From assembly GCA_007131435.1 (NCBI GenBank), contig SLQM01000005.1, forward strand, positions 1-5,645: DNA of 5,645 bases, read 5' to 3'. The notes beneath the pieces are model-generated. The model ran no database searches, was not told the origin of the DNA, and worked only from the letters and a program-made list of their open reading frames with translations. Made by a program: the position numbers and the translations under genes. Position 1 is the first letter of the stretch. Each line of letters begins with the position of its first letter. Below are positions 5,607 to 5,645 of the stretch, in pieces. Source of the DNA: Syntrophomonadaceae bacterium. GTDB lineage: Bacteria; Bacillota; Dethiobacteria; DTU022.

Positions 5607-5645
5607 TTTCCTTAAATTTTTCCTGCCTGATTTTTAAATTCATAA

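Larger units (their letters stand above)
5428..5645 (-). other. Operon leader / intergenic region without a convincing gene
   Basis: These 218 bases are AT-rich toward the far end. On the minus strand a 44-codon frame is open from the edge (ATG at 5643, stop at 5511-5509), but its product resembles nothing I know and has no visible SD. The region holds a Spo0A-like heptamer, an SD-like sequence without a start, three copies of CCAGGG, and overlapping inverted repeats. I could not find a sigma-A promoter with good -35 and -10 boxes at normal spacing, so the transcription start may lie beyond the window. Confidence 0.45.

Noticed and set aside
5545..5620. Candidate sigma-A promoter using TTGTCT or TTGTTC as -35
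   Set aside because: No acceptable TATAAT-like -10 box occurs 16 to 18 bases downstream of either hexamer.
5509..5643. A 44-codon minus-strand frame upstream of the operon, open from the window edge
   Set aside because: No SD is visible, the product has no recognisable domain, and it runs across the regulatory-looking leader. It could be the tail of an upstream gene, but there is no positive evidence of coding.

Overview
The window looks like part of one minus-strand operon from an anaerobic, moderate-GC Clostridia-type Firmicute. It could come from the syntrophic, sulfate-reducing or acetogenic Peptococcaceae/Syntrophomonadaceae-like lineages. That placement is inferred from strong AGGAGG-type ribosome binding sites, the use of a TTG start, and the oxygen-sensitive iron-sulfur and flavin enzymes encoded. 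No taxonomic marker is present.

Layout in transcription order, right to left. Positions 5645-5428 are a leader without a convincing gene. It holds a Spo0A-box-like heptamer, a Shine-Dalgarno (SD)-like sequence with no start codon after it, and two overlapping inverted repeats. Then come a soluble HdrD-like iron-sulfur oxidoreductase (5427-4291), EtfB (4255-3467), EtfA (3466-2492), HdrA (2450-450) and an MvhD/FlpD-type [2Fe-2S] protein (453-22). The first codons of a further gene appear at the left edge (12-1). Gaps are 35 bases, 0 bases, about 41 bases and a 4-base overlap. The genes therefore look co-transcribed and partly translationally coupled, and the operon continues out of the window. 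I see no terminator, RNA gene, mobile element or CRISPR array.

Working model (inference): EtfAB carries electrons between flavin dehydrogenases and the HdrD-like protein. That protein joins HdrC-like ferredoxin motifs and HdrB-like CCG domains in one chain. HdrA supplies a FAD site and several [4Fe-4S] centres, as in flavin-based electron bifurcation, and MvhD is the usual electron port into HdrA. Missing here are the hydrogenase subunits (MvhAG), separate HdrB and HdrC, the FlxABC subunits, and any acyl-CoA dehydrogenase. The notable point is the combination: an ETF placed inside an Hdr module, which could couple acyl-CoA or hydroxyacid oxidation to ferredoxin, NAD(H), formate or hydrogen chemistry.

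Three start sites needed attention. The longest EtfB and HdrA frames begin at codons that overlap or abut their own SD sequence, so I moved both starts downstream. The HdrD-like frame can be extended to a TTG at 5478, but an ATG at 5427 fits better.
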